From Glebionis coronaria (Eukaryota; Streptophyta; Magnoliopsida; Asterales; Asteraceae), in NCBI GenBank assembly GCA_025667525.1, contig CM046882.1, positions 549,022,630 to 549,086,629 on the forward strand: DNA of 64,000 nt, written 5' to 3'. Positions 20,733-31,397 of the stretch are shown here, in pieces. Numbering within the stretch: position 1 is the first letter of the stretch; the number at the start of each line of letters is the position of its first letter. The translations under genes were made by a program, and so were the position numbers. The notes under the pieces are model-generated. The model worked only from the letters and a program-made list of their open reading frames with translations, was not told the origin of the DNA and searched no databases.

Positions 20733-23166
20733 TAATTTTAAAAGTAATTAAATATTTATTTTTATTTTTTTATTTTTTTAAACTTATATATTTTATTTAA
20801 ACTAATATTTTTATACTAAATTTAAATTAACTATTATTTTTTAAAAGTAATTTATCTTATTAAAACTTTTACAACTAAAAAAAATGTAATAACAAAAACG
20901 TTTAAAACTGTCAATTAAAAGAATCAAAACGTTATATAAATGACTTAAGCAGTAATTAAACTCAAAAGCCCATTAGCTCAGATGGATAGTGCGTGGGTTA
21001 TTAAGTGAGAAGTCTCGAGGTCGAGGTACATTATCTATTTAAAACAAAATAATACTCAAATAAACTTCCACAAATACAAATTGAGATCAGATTAAATCAA
21101 ACATAAACACCCATACAGCAGGCCATTATCATTTAGTAACAACAGTTAACCCAAAGAAGTCTATTTGTACTGATGACAATCAAATGAACAGCAAGAAAAA
21201 ACAGACTAAATTTAAACTCAGCCTAAACTACTCATGAATTTAGACCAAATGTAGTGTAACAAATGTGCAGTAACCACATAAACATACAACAATCCAAAGT
21301 CCTTAATACTCTAAGCACAAGCAGTGAATACAGATTATAGAAAACGCAGCAACAAGCTTTGGTTATTTAGTCCAAAATAGGTAACGGTGGTGCAGCTAGA
21401 AACATATAAACAATAAACATAACTTTGACCACAAATTCGATTAACAGTGAACTTACTTATGACAGAAAATAGAGTATTCAACAGCTAAAAGAATTAAACA
21501 AAACAAAACATTCAAACTAGCAGATCTAAAATCACCCAAACACACCTAAGCATGAAATAGCTATAGCAGTAAACCGAATCCAAGTAAAACTAAGCAAACT
21601 CTCAAAAGCATAAAATCATCATATATTATCAGTAACAAACATATTCATTCACATAAATACAAACAGATTAATTCACTTAAACATAAGAAGATCCATCAAC
21701 TAATTAAGAAGATAATCATAAAAAATTAGCAGAAAAAAACAAAAAATATGCTTAACCATTTAAGTTGACGATTTCCTTTGATGTAGAAGGTATGGCGCTG
21801 AACCACCTTAGAAACAACACCGTACTATTAGAGCCACTATTCACAAGCTCGAACCACCATTTAACAACAAGTATCATGAATTTTTAACCACCATTTAAAC
21901 TCGAACCAGCAGCATCATATTTTGATGTTTATCAGTGGATAAACATTTTTATCCCTAATCTAACTAGATCATTCAAATAAACTATGGATTGAGCTCATTT
22001 GAACAATCCCACTTAAAATATCAAATTATTATAGATATAAATTGCATAAAATGAAGCAATATAACGAACGCGAGATATAAAGGAGTATGAGACTAAAAAT
22101 AAACTTTTATTTGATTAAACCAAACATTACAATATTTAAGAAAACTTAAAATACAATTTCTATCTAAAAATTGACATAATAACAGTAGAAAGAAAAGGGA
22201 CACTTTTACAGTAAAATGAATGGTATTTATAGGCGAACCCGAGGCTTGGGGTGCTGATGAAGAACGATTCTTAACCCTTGATTTAGCATCTTAGTTTCTC
22301 TTTCATGTTCATCTTGATCAAACGGTGGAGATTTACATACCTTCACATGGATCGCCAGGGTGGACGTTTTTGTGCTTCTTTGCTAATGATGTGGCAGATT
22401 GGGATTGGTTTGTTGTCAGGTGCTCAGTAAATCCACCAATAGGAGATGAGGACTGACAAATCCAAGTGCCAGGTTGGCACTTGGTGCTTGGCATCTTTGC
22501 ACCTTCATTATCCTATATTCTTGGTAATTAATTTGGAGCGCGTGAATAACAATTGCTCACCCTAATTTCTAGGGTTCTTGAGCCTGCACTTGTTCTTCCC
22601 CCTTTTATCCTTTCTGTCCCGTCTTTCTTTTTATTCTTTGTTGTGTTTGACCATTTACTTGACCAAAGCAAATATATACTTAAACTCCCTTCACCGTCTT
22701 ATTACTTGACTTGGGTTTGGACCCAAGCTTGGACCCAAGTTATTATTATAACTTCCAACATTTCATACTTTCTCAATCTTGGGCTTTATTGGACCGAAAT
22801 TTTTCTCTCAAATGTAAATAATACTCCTATCCGTCCACTTTTATTCTTGTTTTGGGCCATTATTTGGGCTTTCCAAAATTTTTCAAATGTAACTATTTTA
22901 ATGGGCTTCCAGGCCCACCAAGCTTAAGTAGGTCCCACAAAGGCCCAATTGACTTATTAAACTTGAATCCCGTCTTAAAAACGACTTGTCTTTTGGCTCT
23001 TGATAAAATCTTCAAATCTCGTGTCGATTTTTGCCGGTTTTCATGATCTTGGTACCTACACACACGAAACAATAAAACAAGCATATACAAGGATAATTTC
23101 ATATGTTTTATGCATTTTATTGTCCATTTTATGATATAAATGATATGAGTAATTACACTTATATCA
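20733..23166 (-). repeat. 3' LTR of Gypsy-C, split by LINE-B
   Basis: The block matches 31764-34300 in order throughout. On the minus strand it begins TGATATAAGTG directly after the polypurine tract. It lacks the terminal part equivalent to 31398-31763 and has an internal deletion of about 130 bp near 21024 relative to the 5' LTR. A TATTTATAG block (near 22227) reads as a TATA box on the minus strand. ORFs within it are not coding. Confidence 0.9.
20968..21024 (+). repeat. tRNA-like block in the Gypsy-C 3' LTR
   Basis: GCCCATTAGCTCAGATGGATA resembles a tRNA 5' half with an A-box (TAGCTCAGATGG). It is followed about 30 bases later by a degenerate B-box-like GAGGTCGAG. The 3' side is cut by the deletion at about 21024. 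It is too degenerate to be called a tRNA gene. Confidence 0.4.
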
Positions 23167-25165
23167 AACTCCCCCTTGATAAGCAATTACCATGTCCTCA
23201 CGCAATGATAAAATAAAACTACTAACTACATTTTTATTCAACTTTTGACACTTTATTTTTCAAAGACATAATGTAATGCTTTCATTATTGAAAAATAACT
23301 TTTAGGATCATAAAACTCGAAAAGATTCATCGTCCTTGACTTTTCACTCTTTCCATGCCAAGTTCAAAAACAAGATCATTGTCAATCATAAGTCCCAATG
23401 TTAAGACCACTTATACAAGTAACTTGTGTTAAACTCAATCTCTTTTATTCCTAGTTGTATCTCTAGATTTTAAATTTTGTCATTCACCCAAAGGCTCATT
23501 TGACTTATTTAATAACTACTAGTCCAAAAATGAAGGCCAAAACGGTGTAAACCCAACACTTAAAACCTAACCTCGACCTCAAAAACCGTTGTCACTAAAG
23601 AAAGCCCACATCAAGGATAACTTAACACGATTTTAGGAATAAATTCCCGGATCCAAATTTGGCTAATAGGACTACTTAAAGCAACAATTATTCCTCCAAA
23701 GTCGAATTTGACTTTATTAACGGAGTTAGCAACATTTACATCATATACCTTCAGGCTCTTTAAGATGTAAAAGTGCTCCTTATCTATGATCTTACCCTAA
23801 GGCTCCTTGGACATAAGCAAGGGAATTGAAATTCACCATTCCACCCTAAGGCTCATAATGGTGAAACAATTTTTATTCAACACTTCACCATGCCATACAC
23901 CCTAAGGCTCTAATGACAAGGCTAGTGCTACATGACTCCCACCCGAAGGCTCATAGAGAACATGTTTTTATTTATTCTTCTTTATTAATGATATATATAG
24001 TAAGACAAATTTCCGCAATCCCATGATCAAAAAGTCGATGACGCTGATACCCTCAATGTGTTCTTTCTTTAATTACAATGGAAGAAAAAGAAGGAGTTAT
24101 GAGTTAAGATATTGTGCCCAACCCGCTAAAAACTTCATTTATTAAGCAATTTAATATTCAAGTGTGAAAAATAAATACGAGGAGAAAGAATCAAACACAA
24201 AAATACTTATACAAAGAAGACTTAACCTCAAAACTTATGATTCAACTCTATCATCTCTTGTTCTCCATATTGTAAAATCTCAAAGATGTGAGACTAATGG
24301 ATACTTAGCCTAATAAATCAAAGTTTTGGGTTTTCAAGTCATCTATAGGATCTTGCATCTTCTTAGAATTTTTCAAGTTTAGAATTTGCGTTTTAAAGTT
24401 CCTTTGATAAATGACTTTCTAGGATCATTTATAGGAACTTGCGAAAAATTCTCGTTCTTAAACCCGTATGAGTTAAGACTTTCGCATTTTAAAGTCCCCT
24501 ATATAAAAGTCTAGCAAAACTTGATTTATGCGGTTAAGGAATGAGCTAAGGTAAAAACCAATCGAGTCAAAAACTATTCTTATTTTCACCAATGGAAAGC
24601 CTACATTTGTGTCAAAAACACTTATTTTCTTTATTATTAAACACAAAATTGCACTAAAAATTTAAAATTTTTATAAAAAACAAGAAAAACGATTACGTTT
24701 GAACACGACAAAAGCAATTGCAAGCGATTATATCGATTGACTCCCCCATGATAAAACCAAACATTGTCCTCAATGTTTCCTAGCTCAAGAGTAACACCCC
24801 CTTGCTAGAACACGAAGAGTCGAATGCAATAATCCTAACATGGTAAGAGTACGCAAATCTATAAGCTGTTTATTAATTATGCTCAAAGATAAAACGTTAG
24901 TCGATAAAAATCAAAGGATAGTGAGTGCCCCATTTGACAATCAAAGTAAGGAAGCTCGAGTGGACCAGGAAAAAACCAAACACGAGAGTCTTTAATGATT
25001 AGGGTCACACCTAAGATTCACATCACAACAAAACACGAACACGAGCTTGAAAAGATCAAGCCTTATTAGTGTTAGAAAATAGAAAGAAGATAGAATGTAT
25101 GGGACTCCCCCACAAGGCACCTCGTTTTTGTTAACCGAGTCATGATCTCGACTCGATCCCCGCAT
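23167..25165 (-). other. Gypsy-C 3' noncoding region and polypurine tract
   Basis: The plus-strand ACTCCCCCTTG at 23169-23179 is a polypurine tract on the minus strand, directly next to the 3' LTR. Further C-runs (about 24742, 24788 and 25106) give GGGGG(A/T)-type purine tracts in element sense. A motif close to CACCCTAAGGCTC recurs at about 23486, 23799, 23852, 23900 and 23940. No reading frame is supported. Confidence 0.65.
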
Positions 25166-26089
25166 TCATTGGTCCTTAGGGAAAGTTTGAAGATCCGGAA
25201 CAACCTCCGTAGGTATGTCCCCTCCAAAATAGTGCTTAACTCGATGACCATTCACCTTAAAGTTAGGCCCATCTTTTTGAGATAGCTCAACGGTGCCATA
25301 AGGGAACACTTGTGAAATGGTGAACGGTCCGGACCAACGGGATTTAAGCTTGTCCGAGAAAATCTTAAGTCTAGAGTTGAATAAAAGGACTTGATCACCA
25401 ACATTGAAAATGCGGTTTTTGATCTTAGAGTCATGAATCCTCTTAGTCTTCTCTTTATAGATCAAAGAGTTCTCATAAGCTTGATCCCTTAATTTACTTA
25501 GTTCATTCAATTGAACCTTGCGATGATCATCCGCGATCCTCAAATCGAAGTTACAATGTTTTAGAGCCCAATACGCCTTATGTTTGAGTTCAATTGGCAA
25601 GTGGCATGACTTTCCGTAGACCAACCTAAATGCTGTACAACCAATTGGAGTCTTATAGGCCATACGGATAGCCCACAATGCATCGTCCAATTTATCCGAC
25701 CATGAAGTGCGATTTTCTCATATAGAACGCTCCAAAATCCTCTTAAGAGCTCGGTTTGAAACCTCCACTTGACCACTCGTTTGAGGGTGATAAGCCGTCG
25801 AAAGTCGATGAGTGACACCATATTTCTTTAGAAAATTTTCAAATTGTTCATTACAAAAATGGGTCCCACGATCACTTATTATAGCCCGCGGAGTTCCAAA
25901 CCTAGCAGAGAGTTGTTTTAAAAATTTCACCACAACTCGAGCATCATTAGTAGGCAAAGCCTTAGCTTCAACCCATTTAGACAAATAGTCCACGACTACG
26001 AGAATTTCCTTTTGATGATGGAAATGGCCCCATAAAATCGATTCCCATACGTCAAAGATTTCCCTGATTTGAATTATGTTTTGGGGCAT
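25166..26089 (-). pseudogene. Gypsy-C integrase catalytic core and C-terminus
   Basis: The core shows VVVDYLSKWVEAKALPT, ISDRGTHFCN (second Asp) and YHPQTSGQVEVSNR (catalytic Glu). The stretch before it that should carry the first Asp is read in the wrong frame over about 40 bases between compensating indels, so that Asp is lost. A TGA at 25718-25720 then interrupts. The C-terminal part (25690-25166) has [28 protein letters not shown] and SRWSGPFTI, ending without a chromodomain. Integrase would insert the cDNA into host DNA. Confidence 0.9.
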
Positions 26090-26794
26090 TTAATCCCTTT
26101 GTGAATTATTTCCTTGACGTTGACAAGCATCACAAGTCTTGAGCAAGTCTTGGTCATCTCGATATATGGAAGGCCAAAAGAAATCGGCATCAAAGACTTT
26201 TTCCCCGATGGCGTTGGCACCATGATGTCCCCCAGTGGGTCCTTCATGACAAGCTTTAAGAATATCTTTAGCTTCTTTGCCAAACACACACCTACGAATC
26301 ACTTGATCCGCGCACACTCGAAACAAATAGGGGTCGTCCCCAAAATAATAAGATATGTCCTTGAAAAATTTCCGTTTTTGTTGGGACGATATACCCTTAA
26401 TCACAAACTTCCTCGCATGGTAATTTGCAATGTCCGCAAACCATGGGGTACTATCATCACCACGAAAAGCAATCATACCAAGCGTCTCGAGAGGAAATGT
26501 TTCATTAATTTCCTTGTTCTCTCGATCGCTTTGGTGAGGATTCTCAAGTCGAGAAAGATGATCGGCCGCGAGATTCTCGGCTCCTTTTTTATCTAGAATT
26601 TTGACATTAAATTCTTGAAGGAGGAGAATCCACCGGAGCAACCTCGGCTTTGCATCTTGTTTATTAAGAAGATATTTGATGGCCGAGTGGTCCGTATACA
26701 CTATGGTTTTATACGAGGTATGGTCTAAACTTTTCGAAAGCATATACAACGGCAAGTAGCTCCTTTTCCGTTGTAGTATACTTAGTTTGAGCAT
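26090..26794 (-). pseudogene. Gypsy-C RNase H end and integrase zinc-binding module
   Basis: The frame contains the RNase H tail typical of Athila/Tat elements ([28 protein letters not shown]). After a spacer comes the integrase H2C2 zinc module, with His in [11 protein letters not shown] and Cys in CDACQRQG. It is offset from the RT frame by an indel near 26709-26730 (after KFRPYLV) and ends in a TAA at 26090-26092. Upstream codons (26794 to about 26730) overlap the RT ORF in a shadow frame. Confidence 0.88.
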
Positions 26795-27722
26795 CCGTCA
26801 TAGTTTTACTTGCATAGTGTATAGGCAAGAAATGTTTGGTCTTACGTTGCCTCAAAACCGCACCTACCGCGTAATCACTAGCATCACACATTATTTCAAA
26901 AGGTAGATCCCAATCTGGGGCAAATAAAATTGGTGATTTGGTTAATTTCTTTTTAAGCATCTCAAAGGCTTTGATGCACTCATCCGAAAAGAAGAATGTA
27001 GTCTCTTTTTCCAAAAGATGGGTCATAGGCCGAGCTATCTTAGAGAAGTCTTGGATAAAACGTCTATAGAAGCCGGCATGGCTGAGAAAACTCCTAACTC
27101 CCTTAACGGTGGTAGGTGGAGGTAATTTGGCAATCACGTTGATTTTGGTCCTATCTACCTCAATACCGGCCTTAGAGATCTTATGTCCTAAAACAATGCC
27201 TTCTTTGCACATGAAATGGCATTTTTTATAGTTAATCACGAGATTTGTTTCCTTACAACGTTGTAACATTCGTTCCAAGTTAGAGAGACACGAAGTGAAA
27301 GACTCCCCAAAAACCGAGAAATCATCCATGAAGACTTCCATGGTTTTCTCAATCATATTATGAAAAATGGCCACCATACACCTTTGGAACGTCCCCGGAG
27401 CATTGCATAACCCAAAAGGCATTCTACGATAAGCAAATGTTCCATAAGGACAAGTGAATGTGGTTTTTTCTTGATCACGAGGGTCTATAGGAATTTGGAA
27501 ATAGCCGAAAAATCCATCCAAAAAGCAATAGAATTCATTTCCCGCTAGTCTCTCTAACATTTGATCCATAAAAGGTAATGGAAAATAATCCTTCCTAGTG
27601 GCATCATTAAGCTTTCTATAGTCAATACAAACACGCCATCCGGTCACAAGTCTAGTAGGAATCAATTCATTATCCTCATTAGTCACTACCATCATTCCTC
27701 CTTTCTTTGGAACACAATGCAC
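26709..27722 (-). pseudogene. Gypsy-C reverse transcriptase and RNase H start
   Basis: This is a clean 337-codon segment with all the core Gypsy RT boxes: WRVCIDYRKLNDAT, FLDGFFGYFQIPI, FGLCNAPGTFQRCM, and the catalytic VFMDDFSVFG near residue 133. The thumb region is LGHKISKAGIEVD. RNase H begins at FEIMCDASDYAVGAVL. The catalytic box is intact, but upstream and downstream frameshifts separate it from the rest of pol. Confidence 0.93.
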
Positions 27723-28510
27723 GGGGCTAACCCATGGGCTATCGGAGACGGGTAGATCATCCGGCGTCTAGAAGTTTCATAACTTCTTTTTTTGATCACC
27801 TCATGAATCTTTGGATTAACCCTTCTTTGATATTGGATAGCGGGTTTATAATCTTCCTCCATCAAAATTTTATGAGTACAAAATTTTGGGTCAATACCCT
27901 TGATGTCGGAGATTTTCCATGCAATGGCCCGTTTATGTTTCTTAAGCACCTTAATAAGTTCCTCCTTTTCATTAACTTTCAATTCTTTTGCAATAATCAC
28001 CGGTAATTTATCCGTTCCCTCAAGAAAAGCATACTCCAAATGAGTGGGAAGATCCTTAAGTTCTAGTTTGGGTGCTTCTTCAAGAGAAGTTTTCACTTTT
28101 GTTTCGTTTTCGTTCACAACTTTAATTTCCATAGGTGGTGATTCAAAAGGATCTTCATTCAAAAATGTTGCAAGCAAGTCGATATCTCCATCCGCATCAT
28201 GATAAGTCGATGGGAAATCCGGTGTGCTAAGAAAAGCATCAACCTCCTCCAAGATAAAATCACTAGCACCGAATGGAGTAAGGGGTGGAGAAGAAAGGGC
28301 AATAATAGGATCCGATAAAGAAGGATTGCCACTTTCGAAATTAGCCGAGAATCCAAGCACTTCTTGAGAATATTCCTTACAAGCAACATCAATCATATCA
28401 ACTCGATTGATTGACTCCCCGAAATGCTCATAAGGATACTTAGAAACGTGACCGATATCAAAGGTAACGGTCTCATCATCGAAACTTAAAGTCATTTTAC
28501 CACTTTTCAT
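27723..28510 (-). pseudogene. Gypsy-C protease-RT linker and RT N-terminus
   Basis: The frame from 28510 holds an acidic, variable linker, then the conserved pre-RT block LKDLPTHLEYAFLEG and LKKHKRAIAWKISDIKGIDP, ending in the RT start (RVNPKIHEVIKK). A frame change near 27770 breaks the link to the RT segment. No separate function is implied; this is the part of pol between protease and polymerase. Confidence 0.85.
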
Positions 28511-28930
28511 GTTAATTACGGCACTAGCCGTACTAAAAAAATGGTCTTCCTAAAATCAACGGCACACGTGAATCTTCGGGGTAATCCCAACTACAAAATC
28601 CACCGAAAAATGAAGCTTCCCTACCTTAACAAAGACATCCTCGGCTATACCTACCGGAAGGGAGGTCGATCAATCCGCAAGCTTGAGAGTCATCCTAGTA
28701 GGTGTGATATCGGGAAGTGATAACCTTTTCCACATGGAAAGAGGCATCAAATTAATGCTAGCGCCAAGATCGGCTAATGCTAAACATTCCTTCATTTTCG
28801 GAAAATCACAAGGGATAAGAAATCTTCCTGGGTCTCCAAGCTTTTCGGGTAGCTTTTTAGTGAGAACCGCCGAACAATTAGCATCAAGCGAATGATTAAG
28901 CTCTTCAAGCTTCCCTTTATCGCTAATCAA
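28511..28930 (-). pseudogene. Gypsy-C aspartic protease, degenerate
   Basis: The protease signature [16 protein letters not shown] (Asp-Leu-Gly in place of Asp-Thr/Ser-Gly, usual for Athila/Tat elements) is at about residues 51-66 of 28930-28670. It is preceded by the family motif [15 protein letters not shown] stop at 28670-28672 and further stops and frame changes up to 28511 destroy the C-terminal half. The protease would cut the Gag-Pol polyprotein. Confidence 0.85.
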
Positions 28931-29173
28931 TTTCTTGAAAGTCTAAGCAAACTTAGGCATATAAAGAAATGCATCCAGAAAACTAACATTAATGTGAAGG
29001 TTCTTAAACATCTTAAGAAATGTATACATTTGAGCATTGGATCTTTCGCGGAGCTTCTCTTGGTTAAGTCTCGATGGGTAGGATAGTGTGGGTTTAGTCT
29101 TCAGAATCTCGGGTTCCGGAATAGGCAATTGGTCTACCTTTGGTGGATTAGGAATTTCCTTTTCTTTAACCAC

Positions 29174-30713
29174 CTAGGGTTCTTGCTCCACTTCCCTCAC
29201 CGGAGAGGTCCTAACATGTGGAAGCAAAGGTCCGTCTAAATCCTTCCCACTACGTGTGGTAATAGCTTTCATCTCACCCTTCGGGTTTGGAATGGTGTTG
29301 CTAGGTAAGCCACCCGAAGAAGAGGAAGGTTTGTTCATTATTGCCTCAAACATCGAAAGTATTTTGTTCTCAAACGTAGCTTGATTTCCGTCAATACGGT
29401 TTTGGTTTTGCTCTAAACGAGTTTGATTAAGCTCAATCTTGTTATTTTGCCCCTTGATCGTATTTTGAAAATCGATTTTCAACGTGTTCATTTGTCCTTG
29501 ATGATTATTTTGAAAAGCTTTCAAATTTGCCTCATTTGTTTTGATGTAGCTTGACAAATCATTTTGATTGTTGTTTTGAAAACCTTGCTTGTTTTGATTA
29601 GCATGAAATCTATTTCCTTGATTAAAATTCCCTTGGTTACCATGGTTAAAATTATTCCCATTGTTACCATTGTTGTATCTATTTTGAACCGGTGGAGCAA
29701 CATGGTTTTGACGAGGAGCTTGACCGTTAGGGCCATAAGTTCCCGTCACCGCAAAAGCACTAGCTTGATCAAACCCCGTGGTTGAACAAGCATAATTCGG
29801 ATGTGCTCCACCACATAACACACAAAAATTCTCAACCGCATTAATCGATCCATGAGGATTCTTCCTAATCTCATTCAAAATCGTGTCAATCTTAGAGTCC
29901 AATCTAGCAATCTCGGTATTGGATGAATTCACATGAGAAACAACCGGTGTGTTCCGTAAATATTGAACTCTAGACTTATTCTCAATGATACCCCACGAGT
30001 CTCTCGGAGTTTTTTTAAGAGATTACCACCCGCGGCGGCATTTAAAGAATCTTGTTCAACCATATTAAGTCCAATATAAAAAGTATTTATTTGGTGTAAC
30101 TCCGTGAAACCGTGGTGTGGACATTGTCTCAACAAATCCTTAAACCTTTCCCAAGAATCTCCAAACGATTCATGCACTTTTTGTTCAAATCTAGTTATTT
30201 CATTGTTAAAGTGAGTTGTTTTGGATGGTGGAAAGAAATAATTCATGAACTTAAACACTAGATCGTCCCATGTCAAAATCGAACCCGGTGGTTCCTTTTC
30301 ATACCAACGCTTAGCGTTTCCCTCGAGCGAGTACCGAAAAAGCATGAGCTTAATCGCGTCATTCGGCACATCTCTAAACTTGAGAGTCGAGGGGATACGA
30401 AGAAAATTCCGAATGTAAGAATGTGGGTTATCCGTCTCATTGCCTCGAAATTGGTCGGCACGAATGAGTGATAAAAGACCCGTCTTAATCTCATAATGAC
30501 CGCCAAAATAGCCGGCACAACGATTGCTTCCCCATACCCTTCGGTGGGTGCACGGAGCAATTCCTCCATTGTTCGGTTATCGGCCATATTAACAACAATA
30601 GGTGGAAACTCGGGTTCCACTACTCGTTGTTGACGATTTCTATTTCTACGAGGAATGTTTTCAAGTCTATCGTGATTAATCAAAAGTCGATTAGAACGTA
30701 ATTGAATAAACAA
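29174..30713 (-). pseudogene. Gypsy-C gag
   Basis: Three overlapping frames together make a Gypsy gag. The N-terminal part (30713 to about 30540) contains MADNRTMEELLRAPTEGYG. The capsid core (30369-29990) has PNDAIKLMLFRYSLEG, KRWYEKEPPGSI and FNNEITRF. The third part (29932-29174) has a Cys-rich [13 protein letters not shown] knuckle followed by an Asn/Gln-rich stretch and the ITTRSGK motif before protease. Frame changes lie near 30530-30370 and 29990-29930. The capsid would package element RNA. Confidence 0.88.
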
Positions 30714-31369
30714 AGTGACGAGAATTAAGAGGGTTGAAGAAAAGAAAAAATAGATTAGAAGAAGATTATTTTTGGTATTTTTATTTGGTGTTGTTCAATC
30801 AAAGATTGATAAAAACAAGGAGTAAGGATAATTACTATGGAAGTAAACTACCATCGATCGACTTTGAAATGTAGGTGAAAACCTAAACGTCTCGAGGTTC
30901 AATAAGTAAACAACGGCAAAAATAAGGTTTATTACTACTTGAGTTGGCAAACCAATAATCGGTTGTCCCTCTCAATATACGCACAAGCAAGTGGGGAAAT
31001 GAGGTGGCACAAAGCACTTAAAAACCTTTTTCCTTAGACGGCCTTTTATAGCTCGTCGCCTTATACCCATCTTATAGTTTGTATAAATCGAGTTCAAACT
31101 TTTTATTAGTATTTATCTATTTTGCCTTTATTTTTGTGTTTTAGATTCGAATACAATAGCTAGGTGATGAAATCCCAACTAAGGTTTGCGTTTTCACGCT
31201 TTTGGAAGTAGGTGAATTTATTGTTCTACATAATATAATAAATTAATAACAAAAAAACACGAAAAATGATATTTATTATATTTATAAAAAAATAACAAAA
31301 CTTTCCGAGGACGGAAAGGGTCTTCAAATCAACGATTAACAAATCGCCACAAAAGAATCGTATACAATT
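30714..31369 (-). other. Gypsy-C 5' leader
   Basis: Sequence between the primer site and gag, with no supported ORF. It is AT-rich and would be the 5' untranslated region of the element RNA. Confidence 0.6.
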
Positions 31370-31387
31370 TCCCCGGCAGCTGCGCCA
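31370..31387 (-). other. Primer-binding site of Gypsy-C
   Basis: On the minus strand the sequence is TGGCGCAGCTGCCGGGGA, close to the TGGCGCCGTTGCCGGGGA site of plant Athila/Tat elements, which matches tRNA-Asp. It lies ten bases inside the LTR end I propose (31398). Confidence 0.85.
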
Positions 31388-31397
31388 AAATTTTTTA

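Noticed and set aside
20733..20760. Gypsy-C 3' LTR simply truncated by a deletion
   Set aside because: Possible, but the LINE 5' edge meets the LTR at exactly this base, so insertion by LINE-B is the simpler reading; upstream sequence would decide.
20968..21024. A functional tRNA gene
   Set aside because: The cloverleaf does not close and the 3' half is deleted in one copy.
22553..22927. A 124-codon plus-strand ORF, partly repeated at 33786-34064 in the other LTR
   Set aside because: It recurs only because the LTRs are repeats, is antisense to Gypsy-C, and has no protein-like motifs.
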